Shown: in pieces, positions 26,184 to 37,645 of the stretch
How positions within the stretch are numbered: position 1 is the stretch's first letter
Layout of the letters: each line of letters opens with the position of its first letter
NCBI GenBank assembly: GCA_030149325.1
Contig: JASBRS010000023.1
Span: 1-64,000, forward strand
Reading direction: 5' to 3'
Length of the DNA stretch: 64,000 nucleotides
Source: Deinococci bacterium
GTDB taxonomy: Bacteria; Deinococcota; Deinococci; Deinococcales; Trueperaceae
Translations under genes and position numbers: made by a program
Notes under the pieces: model-generated
The model's input: the letters and a program-made list of their open reading frames with translations, nothing else
What the model was told of the DNA's origin: nothing
Databases searched by the model: none

Positions 26184-27326
26184 TCAGGGGAAGACGTGAC
26201 CCACCCACGCCAGCGGGTTGGTGGGCACGCCGTCGACGCGCATCTCCCAGTGGAGGTGGGGACCGGTGGACAGGCCGGTGGTGCCGGCCAGACCGATGAC
26301 CTCGCCGCGGGTCACCTTCTGCCCTGCCTGGACGAGGATCTTCGACTGGTGGAAGTAGAGGCTGACGACATGGTCGCCGTGGTCGATGGCCACCACGTTG
26401 CCCGAGATCGGCAGCTCCCGCGCCAGCAGCACCGTGCCGTCGTTGGCGGCGTGGATCGGCGTGCCCTCGGGGACGGCCAGGTCGAGGCCGGTGTGGTACG
26501 ACACCGGGCCGCCGGGCTGGTAGCGACGCGCCGAACCGAAGCCCGCCGACGTCACGCCCGCGATGGGGATCTCGAAGGGCTGCTGCCACTGCGGCGTCGC
26601 CACCGATTCGGCGAAGGCGGCGCCGAGGGCCTTCTGCTCGATCGCCCACGCCTCGGGGGTGTCGGTGGCCGCGACCTGTGGGTCGAGGTGGATGGTCTCG
26701 ACCGACCCCACCAGCGGGGTGACCTGGATGTCCGTGGTGGTGCCGTGGGTGAACCCGAACTCGTCGGTCACCGTGACGGTCAAGGGGTAGGTCCCGGGCG
26801 CCGTCGACAGCGCCACCGGCACGATGGCCTCGGCGCCGCCACCGGTGTCGAGGACGTGCGCGGGCTTGCCGTCGAAGGCCACGCTCACGCCCGTCACGCC
26901 GGCGCCGTCCGGTCGCCACGCCACGTGCACGCCCAGGGGGTCGCCCGCGCGCAGCTCCCGGCGGGCCGTCACCTGCACGTCGGGGGCCGGCACGCCCTGG
27001 AGGACGGCCTGCTCCTCGGTGCGGTTGCCGGAGCCGTCGGTGGCCTCGATCGTCACCGGGTTCGACCCGGCGACGGTGGTGAGGGTCAGCGTCCAGTCCT
27101 GCGTCACCTTGGTCCGTTCCGTGCCGTCGTAGCCGATCCGGTACGTCACCGGTTCGTCGGCGGTCACGGTGAGCTGGGCGGGGGTGCCCGCCTCGGCCCG
27201 TTGCGGGGCCTCGATGTAGAGCTTCGGTGGAGTGGTGTCGCGGCGGGCCTCGGAGGCCGCAAGGCCGGCCAAGGCGGCCGTCAAAACACCGAGCAGGATG
27301 AAACCGGCGCGCCGGTACCGCCTCAT
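26184..27326 (-). CDS. M23 family metallopeptidase
   Basis: Predicted cell-wall endopeptidase of the LytM/M23 type, 380 aa. An N-terminal signal anchor (RAGFILLGVLTAALAGLAAS) leads into two to three Ig-like beta domains (about 30-210), then the M23 domain. Zn ligands are in YHTGLDLAVP and GPHLHWEM; the usual YxHL segment is YFHQSKILVQAGQKV. It therefore acts outside the membrane on peptidoglycan cross-links. ATG 27326 overlaps the hpt stop as ATGA, so it is coupled to hpt. Confidence 0.93.
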   Translation of the reverse strand: MRRYRRAGFILLGVLTAALAGLAASEARRDTTPPKLYIEAPQRAEAGTPAQLTVTADEPVTYRIGYDGTERTKVTQDWTLTLTTVAGSNPVTIEATDGSGNRTEEQAVLQGVPAPDVQVTARRELRAGDPLGVHVAWRPDGAGVTGVSVAFDGKPAHVLDTGGGAEAIVPVALSTAPGTYPLTVTVTDEFGFTHGTTTDIQVTPLVGSVETIHLDPQVAATDTPEAWAIEQKALGAAFAESVATPQWQQPFEIPIAGVTSAGFGSARRYQPGGPVSYHTGLDLAVPEGTPIHAANDGTVLLARELPISGNVVAIDHGDHVVSLYFHQSKILVQAGQKVTRGEVIGLAGTTGLSTGPHLHWEMRVDGVPTNPLAWVGHVFP

Positions 27327-27868
27327 GCCTCGCTCTGGCTCGTCACGAACGGCAGGTTGCGGTAGCGGTGAGCGACGTCGAGGCCGTAGCCGTAGACGAA
27401 GGCGTCCTCGATCTCGAAGCCGACGTAATCGAGCGGGACGTCGACGACACGCCGCGAGGGCTTGGACAGCAGCGTGACGACCTTGACCGACAGCGGACCG
27501 CGCCCGCGCAGGTAGCCGAGCAGGTACTGCATGGTGAGCCCGGTGTCGACGATGTCCTCGACCAGCACGACATGGCGACCCTTGAGGCTCTGATCGAGGT
27601 CCTTGACCAGCTTGACCTCGCCGGAGGACTCGGTGCGCGAGCCGTAGCTCGACACCGACAGGAAGTCGATGGTGAGCGGCAGGTCGATGGCGCGGACCAG
27701 GTCGGCCATGAAGACGAACGCCCCGTTGAGCACGCAGATGAGGTGGAGGTCCCCATCGGGATGGTCGGCCCGGATCCGCGCGCCGAGCTCGGCCACCCGG
27801 GCCGCGATGCGCTCCTTGTCGATCTGGACGGGGCCGTCACCGACCCGGAAGATGCTGGATTCCGCCAT
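27323..27868 (-). CDS. hpt: Hypoxanthine phosphoribosyltransferase
   Basis: Purine salvage enzyme making IMP/GMP from hypoxanthine or guanine and PRPP, 181 aa. The PRPP loop VLVEDIVDTGLT (101-112) and the conserved SSYGSRTESSGEVK (73-86) are present, with LDYVGFEIEDAFVYGYGLD near the C-terminus. The ATG at 27868 has AAGGA upstream, and a TATACT box lies at 27932-27937, leaving a leader of about 55 nt. The gene overlaps the M23 peptidase gene by 4 bp. Confidence 0.97.
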   Translation of the reverse strand: MAESSIFRVGDGPVQIDKERIAARVAELGARIRADHPDGDLHLICVLNGAFVFMADLVRAIDLPLTIDFLSVSSYGSRTESSGEVKLVKDLDQSLKGRHVVLVEDIVDTGLTMQYLLGYLRGRGPLSVKVVTLLSKPSRRVVDVPLDYVGFEIEDAFVYGYGLDVAHRYRNLPFVTSQSEA

Positions 27869-27982
27869 GGCGCGTCCTTCGTGGATGGGAGTGCCGCGAG
27901 GGCGGAGCGCGCTGCGCCCCGCGAGGGCTTCGGCGAGTATACCCGAGCGTCGGAAGCCGGTCGGTAGGCGGCCGAGCCGAGC

Positions 27983-28798
27983 TCAGCGGCCCCGCAGGCG
28001 CTCCACCTCGTCGGCGGTCAGCCGTCGGTAGCTGCCGGGCGGCAGGTCGCCCAGGCGGAGCCCGTCGACCCGGGTGCGGAGCAAGCGCGTGACGCGGTAG
28101 CCGACGGCCGCGAGCATCCGCCTGGCCTGTCGCTTGCGCCCCTCGCCCAGCACCAGCACGCAGCCGCCGTCGACCGGACGTGCCGATCGGGCCCGGGCGC
28201 TGCCGTCGTCCAGCGCGACCCCGTTCACCAACTGCCGGAGCGCTCCCCCGTCGACCGTCCCCTCCCGGCACCACAGCCGATACTCCTTCTCGTGGCCGTA
28301 GCGCGGGTGGGTCAGGCGCAGCGTCAGATCGCCGTCGGTGGTGACGAGCAGCAGCCCCTCCGAGTCGAGGTCGAGGCGCCCGACCGGGTGCAGCCCCGGC
28401 TCCGGGGGCAGCAGGTCGATCACCGTGCGCCGGCCACGGTCGTCGCGCACGGCGCTGACCACGCCGGTGGGCTTGTGCAGCAGGTAGGTCACGTGCTCGC
28501 GCTCGGAGACCACCTGGTGCCCGTCGAGGCGCACGTCGTCGCCCGGGCGCGCGCGGTCGCCGATGCTCGCCACGACGCCGTTGACGGTCACGCGTCCCGC
28601 TGCGATCCACGTCTCGGCGGTGCGGCGGCTGGCCAGGCCGGCACGCGACAGGAGCTTCTGCAGGCGCTCGCCGTCCGGCCCCGAACCGCCGTTGCGGGCG
28701 CCGCCGTTGCGGGCGCCCTCCTTGCGGGTACCCTCCGCAGGGTTCCGCGCCGGCCCCGCACGACCCTTCCGACCGCCGCCCGACCGCCGAGCGCTCAT
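27983..28798 (-). CDS. RsuA/RluB-family rRNA pseudouridine synthase
   Basis: Pseudouridine synthase acting on rRNA, 271 aa. A basic low-complexity N-terminus (about 1-43, Gly/Arg/Lys-rich with a repeated ARNGG) precedes an S4 RNA-binding domain (ERLQKLLSRAGLASRRTAET, 44-63 onward). The catalytic Asp143 lies in GRLDLDSEGLLL, and a KEYRLWC segment and the C-terminal RQARRMLAAVGY follow. I place the start at ATG 28798, which overlaps the stop of a 35-codon leaderless ORF; an upstream in-frame ATG at 28912 overlaps the -10 box and is unlikely. Confidence 0.9.
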   Translation of the reverse strand: MSARRSGGGRKGRAGPARNPAEGTRKEGARNGGARNGGSGPDGERLQKLLSRAGLASRRTAETWIAAGRVTVNGVVASIGDRARPGDDVRLDGHQVVSEREHVTYLLHKPTGVVSAVRDDRGRRTVIDLLPPEPGLHPVGRLDLDSEGLLLVTTDGDLTLRLTHPRYGHEKEYRLWCREGTVDGGALRQLVNGVALDDGSARARSARPVDGGCVLVLGEGRKRQARRMLAAVGYRVTRLLRTRVDGLRLGDLPPGSYRRLTADEVERLRGR

Positions 28799-28902
28799 CG
28801 CTCGACGGGTCCGCGCCCGTCGAGCGCCCCGGGCGATCGGCCGGCGGGGAGGGGATCGAGGGGGACGTCCGGGCGGGCGTGGGCGAGGATACGGCGGGGC
28901 AT
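28795..28902 (-). CDS. Leaderless 35-codon ORF coupled to the pseudouridine synthase
   Basis: ATG 28902 lies 8 nt after a TACAAT box (28911-28916). The frame is open for 35 codons (begins MPRRILAHARPDV) and ends at a TGA sharing ATGA with the downstream start. It would be the first ORF met by the ribosome on this transcript. No homology is recognised. It may be a leader peptide for coupling. Confidence 0.45.
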   Translation of the reverse strand: MPRRILAHARPDVPLDPLPAGRSPGALDGRGPVER

Positions 28903-28910
28903 GCTGCGCC

Positions 28911-28916
28911 ATTGTA
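28911..28916 (-). promoter_or_regulatory. -10 box of the pseudouridine synthase transcript
   Basis: TACAAT on the minus strand, 8 nt before ATG 28902. Confidence 0.5.
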
Positions 28917-28975
28917 CTGACGCTCGACGCCCTCGGTGTCGCCCGCGACGGCGGGTGGGAGACCAGCGCGGCCGG

Positions 28976-28981
28976 TAGACT
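28976..28981 (+). promoter_or_regulatory. -10 box of the thioesterase gene (leaderless type)
   Basis: TAGACT lies 5 nt before GTG 28987. Confidence 0.55.
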
Positions 28982-28986
28982 GAGCC

Positions 28987-29421
28987 GTGCCCGACCCCGT
29001 CAGCCCCGACGCCATCCGCACCATGGTGGAGCAGCTCGTTCCCTTCAACCGCTTCCTCGGGCTCGAGCTCGAGAGCGTCGATGTCGAGGCCGGCCGGCTG
29101 GTCACGCGCTTGGCGCTCCGCCCGGAGTTCGTCGGCAACGCCCTGCGCGACATGCCCCACGGCGGGGTGGTGTCGGCGCTCATCGACGCCACGGCGGGGG
29201 CCGCTGCGGCGCTGTCGCTGGACGACCTGGCCCTGGCCGACCGCGTCGCCACCATCGACATGCGCGTCGATTACCTGCGGGCCGCCCGCGGCGGCGAGCT
29301 CCGCGCCTCGGCCCAGGTCATGCGCAGCGGCCGGACGGTGATCGTGGTCCGAACCGACGTGACCGACGCCTCCGGCGCCCTGGTGGCGCTGGGATCCAAC
29401 GCCTTCCACGTGGGCCGCTGA
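28987..29421 (+). CDS. PaaI-type hotdog thioesterase
   Basis: A 144-aa hotdog-fold acyl-CoA thioesterase of the PaaI/YdiI type. The family core HGGVVSALIDATAGAAAAL (residues 58-76) includes the HGG motif and catalytic Asp, followed by TIDMRVDYLRAARGGEL. It probably hydrolyses acyl- or aryl-CoA; substrate unknown. The GTG start is leaderless. Transcribed in the same direction as the M29 gene, which has its own -10 box. Confidence 0.9.
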   Translation: MPDPVSPDAIRTMVEQLVPFNRFLGLELESVDVEAGRLVTRLALRPEFVGNALRDMPHGGVVSALIDATAGAAAALSLDDLALADRVATIDMRVDYLRAARGGELRASAQVMRSGRTVIVVRTDVTDASGALVALGSNAFHVGR

Positions 29422-29471
29422 CCGACCCCTCCCACGACCTCCGAACGGCCGATCGGAGCCCACGCACGTGG

Positions 29472-29477
29472 TAGCCT
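29472..29477 (+). promoter_or_regulatory. -10 box of the M29 aminopeptidase gene (leaderless type)
   Basis: TAGCCT lies 7 nt before GTG 29485. Confidence 0.5.
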
Positions 29478-29484
29478 CGCGGCC

Positions 29485-30573
29485 GTGATCCAGCCCACCC
29501 TTCAACGCTACGCCGACCTGCTGGTGCGCTACTGCCTCGACGTCCGCCCGGGCGACCAGGTGATGCTGGCGATCGACACGCCGGCGTTGGAGCTGGCCCG
29601 AACCGCCACCCGCGCGGTGCTGGCGGCCGGCGGCGAGCCCCACCTCCGCCTGAACTACCCCGAGTACACCGCCGACCTCGCCGAGCTCGCCTCCGACGCC
29701 GTCCTCGACGGACCGATCGACCTGGCCCTCGACGAGATGCGACGCATGGACGCCTACCTCCGGGTGGCCGCGCCCGCCTCCGGTCGGGTGCTGCAGGGCG
29801 CCGATTCCGACCGTCTGGCGCGGCTGAGGCGCCGCACCCGGCCGGTCCAGGAGCAGCGCGTCCGTCACACCCGCTGGGTCGGCACGCGCTTCCCCACGGA
29901 AGGCGGTGCGCAGGACGCCGGCATGAGCCTGGACGCCTACGAACGCTTCGTCTACGACGCCATGTTCCTCTACGACGACGATCCCGCCGCGCGCTGGCGC
30001 GAGCTGGCCGAGCACCAGGCCCGGCTCATCGAGCAGCTGTCGCGTGCCCGCGAGATCCACATCCGGAACGAAGGCACCGACCTGCGGCTGTCGGTGGAGG
30101 GCCGCACCTGGGTCAACTCCGACGGTCGGCGAAACATGCCCTCCGGCGAGGTCTTCACCGGACCCCTCGAGGACAGCGCCGAGGGGACCATCACCTTCGA
30201 CGTGCCCAGCACCGTGGAGGGCGTCGACGTCGAGAACGTGACGCTGCGCTTCGAACGGGGCCGGGTGGTCGAGGCCCGTGCCGAGCGCGGGCAGGAAGCC
30301 CTGGAGGCCCAGCTCGCCACCGACGAGGGCGCGCGCTTCCTCGGCGAGATCGGCATCGGCACCAACTACCGCATCCAGCAGCCCACGCGCTCCACCCTGT
30401 TCGATGAGAAGATCGGCGGCACCGTGCACCTGGCGCTGGGCAGCTCGTACCCCGAGACGGGCGGTCGCAACGACAGCGCCCTGCACTGGGACCTGGTGTG
30501 CGATCTGCGCCGGAGCGGCACCCTGCTGCTCGACGGCGAGCCCTTCCAGGAGAGCGGTCGCTTCCTGCTGTAG
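29485..30573 (+). CDS. M29 family aminopeptidase (AmpS/AP-T type)
   Basis: Thermophilic-type metalloaminopeptidase, 362 aa, releasing N-terminal residues from peptides in the cytosol. Family features are the N-terminal domain (YADLLVRYCLDVRPGDQVML), NMPSGEVFTGPLEDSAEGTI (about 212-231), the E-containing LGEIGIGTN, and the final metal motif GGRNDSALHWDLVCDLR. The length is slightly short (usual about 370-410). The GTG start at 29485 is leaderless. The gene ends 65 bp before tRNA-Leu. Confidence 0.93.
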   Translation: MIQPTLQRYADLLVRYCLDVRPGDQVMLAIDTPALELARTATRAVLAAGGEPHLRLNYPEYTADLAELASDAVLDGPIDLALDEMRRMDAYLRVAAPASGRVLQGADSDRLARLRRRTRPVQEQRVRHTRWVGTRFPTEGGAQDAGMSLDAYERFVYDAMFLYDDDPAARWRELAEHQARLIEQLSRAREIHIRNEGTDLRLSVEGRTWVNSDGRRNMPSGEVFTGPLEDSAEGTITFDVPSTVEGVDVENVTLRFERGRVVEARAERGQEALEAQLATDEGARFLGEIGIGTNYRIQQPTRSTLFDEKIGGTVHLALGSSYPETGGRNDSALHWDLVCDLRRSGTLLLDGEPFQESGRFLL

Positions 30574-30588
30574 CGACGCCGCAGCCCC

Positions 30589-30616
30589 TTGCAGACGGCG
30601 GCCGACGTGGTAATAT
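30589..30616 (+). promoter_or_regulatory. Promoter of tRNA-Leu
   Basis: TTGCAG (30589-30594), a 16-bp spacer, TAATAT (30611-30616), then the tRNA begins 23 nt later. Confidence 0.55.
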
Positions 30617-30638
30617 GCGAACTCGCGGTCGGGCGCGT

Positions 30639-30725
30639 GCCGAAGTGGCGGAATTGGTAGACGCGCATGATTCAGGGTCATGTGCCCGCAAGGGCGTGGG
30701 GGTTCAAGTCCCCCCTTCGGCACCA
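30639..30725 (+). tRNA. tRNA-Leu(CAG)
   Basis: A class II tRNA, 87 nt. Acceptor stem GCCGAAG pairs with CTTCGGC. The anticodon arm is CATGA-TTCAGGG-TCATG, giving anticodon CAG. There is a long variable arm (TGCCCGCAAGGGCGT region), a T arm with GTTCAAGTC, and the CCA end is encoded. Confidence 0.96.
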
Positions 30726-30728
30726 CAC

Positions 30729-30770
30729 GGCAAGGCAACGGCCCCGCAGATGCGGGGCCGTTCGCTTGCC
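30729..30770. terminator. Long hairpin between tRNA-Leu and glyS
   Basis: AACGGCCCCGC (30737-30747), loop AGAT, GCGGGGCCGTT (30752-30762), extended by GGCAAG/CTTGCC outside. It lies between convergent genes and could end transcripts from both sides; no clear U-tract. Confidence 0.75.
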
Positions 30771-30787
30771 TGGGATCGAGCGCTCGC

Positions 30788-32916
30788 CTACACCCCTTCG
30801 AGCTGATCCAGCGCCCCGAGGCCCCGCAGCACCTCGGTGACCTCGCGTAGCAGCGCCAGCCGGTTGGCCCGCACGTCGGCCTCGTCGACCATCACCAGCA
30901 CGTGGTCGAGGAAGGCATCGAGCGGCGCCTTGAGGGCCAGCACCTCGGCCACGCCGGCCCCCAGCTCCCCCAGCGGCCGCTCGGGCGGGAAGCCCAGGTC
31001 CCAGCCGGGCAGCGCTTCGCGCACCTGCGCCAGCAGCGTCTCCACGCCGCGGCGGGCGCCGGGCAGCGCCTCGAACAGCGGTGCCTCGTAGTCGTTGCGG
31101 AACAGGCCAGGCTTGACGTTCCTCCCGCCCTTGGCTTCCTGCCTCGCCAGGTTGGCGGCGCGCTTGTACAGCGCCATCAGCGCCGGGAACTCCTCGTGCT
31201 CCATCAGGCTGCGCAGCAGGTGCGCGCGCCGAGCCGCGTCGATCACGCTGCGACTGCCCTGGACGGCGGCCCGCACCACCGGCACGGCCATGCCCTGCTC
31301 GGCCAGCAGCGACGCCACGCGGTCCCACAGGAAGCGCGCGACCTCGGCTTCGACGTCGGCCGGGATCTCGAGCCCCGCCGCCCGATGCGGGGCGGCGCCC
31401 TCGAGCACCAGGTCGGCCATGGGCATGCGCCACGCCTGGGCGTTCATCACGCGGGCGATGCCCAGGCCGTCGCGCCGCAGCGCGAAGGGATCGGCGGACC
31501 CCGAGGGACGTTTGCCGAGCGCGAAGAACCCGACGATCTTGTCGAGGCGATCGGCGACGGCGAGGACCGCGCCGATGCGGCTGGCCGGCAGCCGGTCGCC
31601 GGGACCGCGCGGCAGCACGCCGTCCTCCAGCGCCACCGCCACCTCCGGAGCCAACCCTTCGGCCAGGGCGTAGGCGTGCGCCATCACCCCTTCCAGCTCC
31701 GGGAACTCGAACACCATGTCGGTGGAGAGATCGGCGCGGAAGATCGGCAGCGCTTGGTCGAGCGCGTCGCGTTCGCCCTTGGGGAGCTCCAACGCCTGCG
31801 CGAGCCCTGCCGCGACGTCGCTGACGCGGGCGATCTTGTCGGCCATGGTGCCGAGGTCCTTCTGGAAGCCGATGCCCGAGAGGCCCCAGGCGTGCTGCGA
31901 CAGGCTCTTCCGCCGATCGGCGTCCCAGAAGAAGCGCGCGTCGTAGAGGCGTCCGCCCAGCACCTGCTCGTAGCCGGCGCGCACCACGGCCTCGTCACGC
32001 ACGCGGTTGTTGGAGATGCCCACGAATCCGCGCGCCAGCTTGCCGTCGGCGGTCTGCGTCGGGAAGAAGCGCTGGTGGTGGATCATCACCGTGCTCAGCA
32101 CCTCGTCCGGGAGCTCCAGGTAGCCCTCGTCGAAGTGGCCCAGGACCGCGATCGGGTACTCCACCAGGTTGCGCACCTCGGCCCGCAGGGCGGGGTCGTC
32201 GTGGGCGCGCAGGCCCTCGGCGGCGGCCGCCTCGCTGGCGGCGCGCCAGGTGGCTTCGTCGCGCTCCTCGGCGTCGACCAGCACGGAGGCCGCACGCAGC
32301 GCCTCGACGTAGTCGGCGGCGCGCTTCAGCCGCACCGGTCCGGGGGCCAGGAAGCGGTGCCCGTACGACACCCGGCCCGCCTTCACGCCGGCCGCCTCGA
32401 ACTCCAGCGCGTCGCTGTCGAGCATCGCCAGCAGCCACTGCACCGGCCGCATGAAGGGCGTCGCGACGTCGGACCAGCGCATCTTGCTGGGTGCAGGGAG
32501 GTCGGCCACCATGGCCGTCAGCAGCGGGGGCAGCACCGCGGCGGCGTGCTCGCCGCCGCGCTTCAGGCGGGCGAAGACGTAGCGGCCGCGCTCGGTGTCG
32601 AGGATCTCGAGCTGCTTGGGATCGATGCCGCTCGACGCCGCGAACCCCTGGGCCGCACGCGTCGGCGTCCCGTTGTCGTCGAAGGCGACGTCGGCCGATG
32701 GTCCACGCCGCAGCTCCTCGCGCTGCTCGCTGCCTTCGGGAACGCCCTCGGCGAGGACCGCCAGGCGCCGCGGCGTGCTGAAGCCCTGCACCGACGTGGG
32801 CGCCAGCCCGGCCTCGCTCAGCCGCTCCTCCACGAGCTGCGCCAGCGCCGCACGCCCCTCGTCGACGTACCAGCTCGGGAGCTCCTCGGTGCCGATCTCG
32901 AACAGCAGGTCGGGCA

Positions 32917-32917
<1 letters not shown>
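30788..32917 (-). CDS. glyS: Glycyl-tRNA synthetase beta subunit
   Basis: Beta subunit of the alpha2beta2 glycyl-tRNA synthetase, 709 aa. It starts with the family signature MPDLLFEIGTEELPSWYV, has the central domain (SNNRV, FFWDADRRKSL), an HD-like region, and the C-terminal DALR-type anticodon-binding part (about 600-709). ATG 32917 overlaps the glyQ stop in TGATG, ensuring balanced synthesis. It ends 18 nt from the shared hairpin terminator. Confidence 0.96.
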
Positions 32918-33786
<869 letters not shown>

Positions 33787-33878
33787 AGCAGCTCCTCGTG
33801 GCGTGCGCAGCGTTCTAGCGGCGAGTCCGGTGGCGGGAAAACGTAACGAACGCCCTTTCTGGACTCATATCAGGCGGG

Positions 33879-33884
33879 TACTAT
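33879..33884 (+). promoter_or_regulatory. -10 box of the clpC transcript
   Basis: TACTAT lies 6 nt before ATG 33891 of the 25-codon leader ORF. Confidence 0.55.
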
Positions 33885-33890
33885 ACCATC

Positions 33891-33964
33891 ATGATTCGGC
33901 TGGAAAAGGCGAGCAGCATGGGGCCGAATCGATCGACGCCCCCATCTCCCCCCCGGAGGGCACC

Positions 33965-33968
<4 letters not shown>
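33891..33968 (+). CDS. Leaderless 25-codon ORF coupled to clpC
   Basis: ATG 33891 follows TACTAT by 6 nt. The frame encodes MIRLEKASSMGPNRS plus ten Pro/Arg/Ser-rich residues, and its TGA (33966-33968) overlaps the clpC TTG start as TTGA. The clpC Shine-Dalgarno sequence (GGAGG) lies inside it. A leader peptide is a reasonable reading; there is no homology. Confidence 0.45.
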
Positions 33969-36172
<2,204 letters not shown>

Positions 36173-36262
36173 CCGCTCCGTGAGGCGAGCCGAGCCGGCC
36201 CCGGCCCGGCCGGGATCCACGTCACCGACCCAGGTCCGCAGCGCCCGACGGCGGGCGCACGG

Positions 36263-36268
36263 TATCGT
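36263..36268 (+). promoter_or_regulatory. -10 box of the radA transcript
   Basis: TATCGT lies 7 nt before ATG 36276 of the 13-codon leader ORF. Confidence 0.45.
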
Positions 36269-36275
36269 AGGGCCC

Positions 36276-36317
36276 ATGGGCGCACCTGAGGGGGGCTCGC
36301 TACCGTGCCACGGGTGA
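36276..36317 (+). CDS. Leaderless 13-codon ORF coupled to radA
   Basis: ATG 36276, peptide MGAPEGGSLPCHG, stop TGA 36315-36317. It overlaps the GTG at 36314 as GTGA, where RadA can begin MTVRYVCREC. Confidence 0.4.
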   Translation: MGAPEGGSLPCHG

Positions 36318-37645
36318 CGGTCCGCTACGTGTGCCGTGAGTGCGGCACGCACTCGGCCACACCGCTGGGGCGCTGCCCCGGCTGCGGTGCCTGGGACAGC
36401 CTCGACGAGGAGGTCCTGGGCGCACCCCCGACGACGTCGCCGCGCCGCGCCGGAGCGAGCGGCCGCGGGATCGAACCCATCGCCCTGGAGGCCGTGCGCG
36501 ACGCCGAGCTGGTGCGCGCTCCCTCCGGCGATGCCGAGGTCGATCGCGTTCTCGGCGGCGGCTGGGTGGTCGGTTCGGCCGTGCTGCTGGCCGGTGAGCC
36601 CGGCATCGGCAAGTCGACGCTCCTGTTGCAGCTCGCGCACCACGCCGTCCAGGCCGGACGCTCCACGCTCTACGTAGCGGGCGAGGAGTCGCTGGCCCAG
36701 GTGCGGCTGCGGGCCGAACGGCTCGGGCTCACCCACGGCGTGCAGCTCACGCGCAACACCGACGCCCGCGAGCTCGCCGCGCACCTGCGCGCCACCGCCC
36801 CCGACCTGGTCATCGTCGACTCCATCCAGACACTGTTGGCCGATCCCGACGGCACCCCCGGCACGCTGACCCAGGTCCGCGACGGCACCGCCCTGCTGGT
36901 GGCGGCCGCCAAGGAGACGGGCAGCACCCTGGTGCTGATCGGTCACGTCACCAAGCAGGGGTCGATCGCCGGGCCCAAGGTCATCGAGCACGTCGTCGAC
37001 GCCACCTTCGCCCTGGAGTCGGCGGCCGGGCTGCGCGTGCTCCGGGCCATGAAGAACCGTTACGGACCGGCCGGCGAGGTGGGTGTCTTCGACATGGCCC
37101 ACGACGGCATGATCGCGGTGCCCAACCCCTCCGAGGCGTTCCTGGCCGAGCGCCCGCACGGGGTGCCGGGCTCGGTGGTGGTGGCGGCCCTGGAGGGGCA
37201 GCGGCCGCTGCTGCTCGAGGTGCAGGCGCTCGCCTCCAAGACGCCGTACGCCTCGCCGCGGCGCGTGGTGCAGGGCCTCGAGCAACGCCGCGTCGACGTG
37301 GTGCTGGCGGTGCTCGAGCGCCGCCTCGACCTCCCGCTCGCCGACCTCGACATCTTCGTCAACGTCGCCGGCGGCCTGCGCCTCACCGACCCGGGCGCCG
37401 ACCTGGCGGTGGCGCTCGCCGTCTACTCGGCCGTGACCAACCGGCCGCTCCCGGAACGCACCGCGCTGGTCGGCGAGGTGGGGCTCGCCGGCGAGATCCG
37501 TTCGGTCGGGCACCTCGGGCGTCGGCTCGAAGAGGCGCGGCGCGCCGACCATCCGTACCTCATCGGCCCGCGCTCCCGCGAGCTCGAGGCCGGCGTGAGC
37601 GACCTGCGAAGCGCCATCGATCGCGTCTGGGGGAATGCCTCGTGA
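36314..37645 (+). CDS. radA: DNA repair protein RadA
   Basis: RadA (Sms) branch-migration ATPase, 443 aa. It has an N-terminal four-Cys zinc finger (C7, C10, C21, C24), the P-loop GEPGIGKST near 94-102, the family motif KNRYG near 247 (usually KNRFG), and a Lon-like C-terminal domain. I prefer GTG 36314 because it is coupled to the leader ORF; GTG 36305 is an in-frame alternative. The TGA overlaps the start of the PIN/TRAM gene (GTGA). Confidence 0.96.
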   Translation: MTVRYVCRECGTHSATPLGRCPGCGAWDSLDEEVLGAPPTTSPRRAGASGRGIEPIALEAVRDAELVRAPSGDAEVDRVLGGGWVVGSAVLLAGEPGIGKSTLLLQLAHHAVQAGRSTLYVAGEESLAQVRLRAERLGLTHGVQLTRNTDARELAAHLRATAPDLVIVDSIQTLLADPDGTPGTLTQVRDGTALLVAAAKETGSTLVLIGHVTKQGSIAGPKVIEHVVDATFALESAAGLRVLRAMKNRYGPAGEVGVFDMAHDGMIAVPNPSEAFLAERPHGVPGSVVVAALEGQRPLLLEVQALASKTPYASPRRVVQGLEQRRVDVVLAVLERRLDLPLADLDIFVNVAGGLRLTDPGADLAVALAVYSAVTNRPLPERTALVGEVGLAGEIRSVGHLGRRLEEARRADHPYLIGPRSRELEAGVSDLRSAIDRVWGNAS